Source of the DNA: Vreelandella sedimenti
GTDB lineage: Bacteria; Pseudomonadota; Gammaproteobacteria; Pseudomonadales; Halomonadaceae
DNA length: 64,000 nucleotides
Assembly (NCBI RefSeq): GCF_013416325.1
Contig: NZ_JACCGK010000004.1
Coordinates: 229,694 to 293,693, forward strand
Direction: 5' to 3'
Shown: piece after piece, positions 63,220 to 64,000 of the stretch
Position numbering within the stretch: the stretch's first letter is position 1
Layout: every line of letters begins with the position of its first letter
Translations under genes and position numbers: made by a program
Notes under the pieces: generated by a model
Seen by the model: the letters and a program-made list of their open reading frames with translations, nothing else
Told to the model about the DNA's origin: nothing
Database searches by the model: none

Positions 63220-64000
63220 CCGTAACGCGTTGCCAATCACGCTCACTGACGAGAGTGACATCGCCGCTGCAGCGATAATCGGCGATAACAGAATGCCTGT
63301 GAAGGGGTATAAAATCCCTGCAGCAATGGGGATGCCCGCTGCATTGTAAGCAAAAGCAAAAAAGAGATTTTGGCGAATGTTACGCATGGTAGCTTTGGAG
63401 AGCTGGTGTGCTGTGGCAATACCGGTAAGATCCCCTCGCAGTAGGGTAACCCCAGCGCTTTCTATCGCCACATCGGTGCCGGTTCCCATGGCAATGCCGA
63501 CATCCGCTGTCGCCAGCGCAGGTGCATCGTTCACGCCGTCGCCGGCCATGACAACAATGCGCCCTTCATCGCGGAGCCGCTTGATTACACGGCCTTTGTC
63601 TTCTGGAAGCACTTCAGCTTCGACCTCATCAATGCCTAGCCGACGTGCCACAGCGTTGGCGGAGGTGCGATTATCGCCTGTCAGCATCACCACTCGAATG
63701 CCGTCAGCCTGTAGTGAACGGATGGCATCTTCAGTGGTTTCCTTGACTGGGTCGGCAATGGCGAGAAGCCCAGCCAAATTCCCGTCGATGCTCGCAAAGA
63801 TGACCGTAGCACCGTCACTGCGCAATTGATCTGCATGTGCGTCTTGAGACTGGGTGTTAACGCCCTCGCTTTCCATCAATAGCCGATTGCCCAGGGCGAT
63901 ACGCTTGCCATCTATCTGACCTATAACGCCCATGCCGTTGGGAGCTTCAAAGTCCAACGCTTCTGTTAGTTTTACCTCTGCCTCTTTAGCCTTTTCGACT
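63196..64000 (-). CDS. copA: Copper-translocating P-type ATPase (CopA-like), C-terminal part
   Basis: The frame stays open to the right edge, so only about 268 C-terminal residues are seen. They include the nucleotide-binding region ([17 protein letters not shown]), [30 protein letters not shown] with the hinge Asp, and the last helices with YN in [11 protein letters not shown] and the MSLSS motif typical of PIB-1 copper ATPases. It exports Cu(I). The phosphorylation site DKTGT and metal-binding N-terminus lie outside the window. Confidence 0.9.
   Translation of the reverse strand, partial: VEKAKEAEVKLTEALDFEAPNGMGVIGQIDGKRIALGNRLLMESEGVNTQSQDAHADQLRSDGATVIFASIDGNLAGLLAIADPVKETTEDAIRSLQADGIRVVMLTGDNRTSANAVARRLGIDEVEAEVLPEDKGRVIKRLRDEGRIVVMAGDGVNDAPALATADVGIAMGTGTDVAIESAGVTLLRGDLTGIATAHQLSKATMRNIRQNLFFAFAYNAAGIPIAAGILYPFTGILLSPIIAAAAMSLSSVSVIGNALRLRMTALR

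Noticed and set aside
1..64000. CRISPR arrays, tRNA/rRNA genes, insertion sequences, toxin-antitoxin or defence systems
   Set aside because: None recognised by eye in either strand; a dedicated search could still reveal a tRNA or degraded element in the gaps.

Overview
The window looks like a chromosome segment of a moderately halophilic gammaproteobacterium of the Halomonas/Vreelandella type. The main evidence is a complete ectoine-specific TRAP system (teaABCD-like), an ectoine hydroxylase (ectD), several TRAP and TTT solute transporters, and housekeeping blocks in gammaproteobacterial order (hemC-hemD-hemX-hemY; argH, lptM-lysA-dapF-DUF484-xerC-HAD). I found no transposase, integrase, CRISPR array, tRNA or rRNA gene.

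Region 1-10.7 kb is an accessory catabolic island: a GMC oxidoreductase running off the left edge, two ketopantoate-reductase-like proteins, a class II aldolase, an opine-dehydrogenase-like protein, a 3-hydroxyacyl-CoA-dehydrogenase-like protein, two paralogous TRAP binding proteins without membrane partners, and an AraC-type and a MarR-type regulator. A 48-bp non-coding block is perfectly repeated at 1387 and 6159. At the left copy it is followed by the wreck of a second opine-dehydrogenase-like gene, so this island has been duplicated and is decaying. The substrate is not identifiable from sequence.

Region 11-18.2 kb carries a DASS/SLC13 transporter, a BKACE (DUF849) enzyme and the catechol ortho-cleavage genes catB-catC-catA, with a BenM/CatM-like LysR regulator. 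A matching ATAC-N7-GTAT operator lies in front of catB.

Region 18.5-35.3 kb is mostly core genome: mscL with a C-terminal Cys4 ribbon, the hem operon, a PAS-LOV-GGDEF-EAL protein with all visible photochemical residues, argH, lptM, lysA, dapF, DUF484, xerC, a HAD phosphatase, engB, cytochrome c4, dsbA and an EEP-family hydrolase.

Region 35.4-54.7 kb holds a TRAP system with a TakP-like binding protein, thiD, two UspA-type genes, dtd, yheS, teaABCD, an FKBP isomerase, a PHB-depolymerase-like esterase with permuted domain order, a Sco protein, an AEC transporter, ectD and a D-lactate-dehydrogenase-like gene. Between the AEC gene and ectD (about 52462-52620) there is a well-formed small-RNA gene: sigma70 promoter, overlapping Fur-box-like site, two hairpins, a CU-rich single-stranded stretch and a strong terminator. 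I consider it the best candidate for an undescribed element here.

Region 54.7-64 kb has argE with a tctCBA tripartite tricarboxylate transporter under a divergent LysR gene, a GST, trmB-thiG-thiS, a DUF423 membrane protein and the C-terminal part of a CopA-type copper ATPase running off the right edge.
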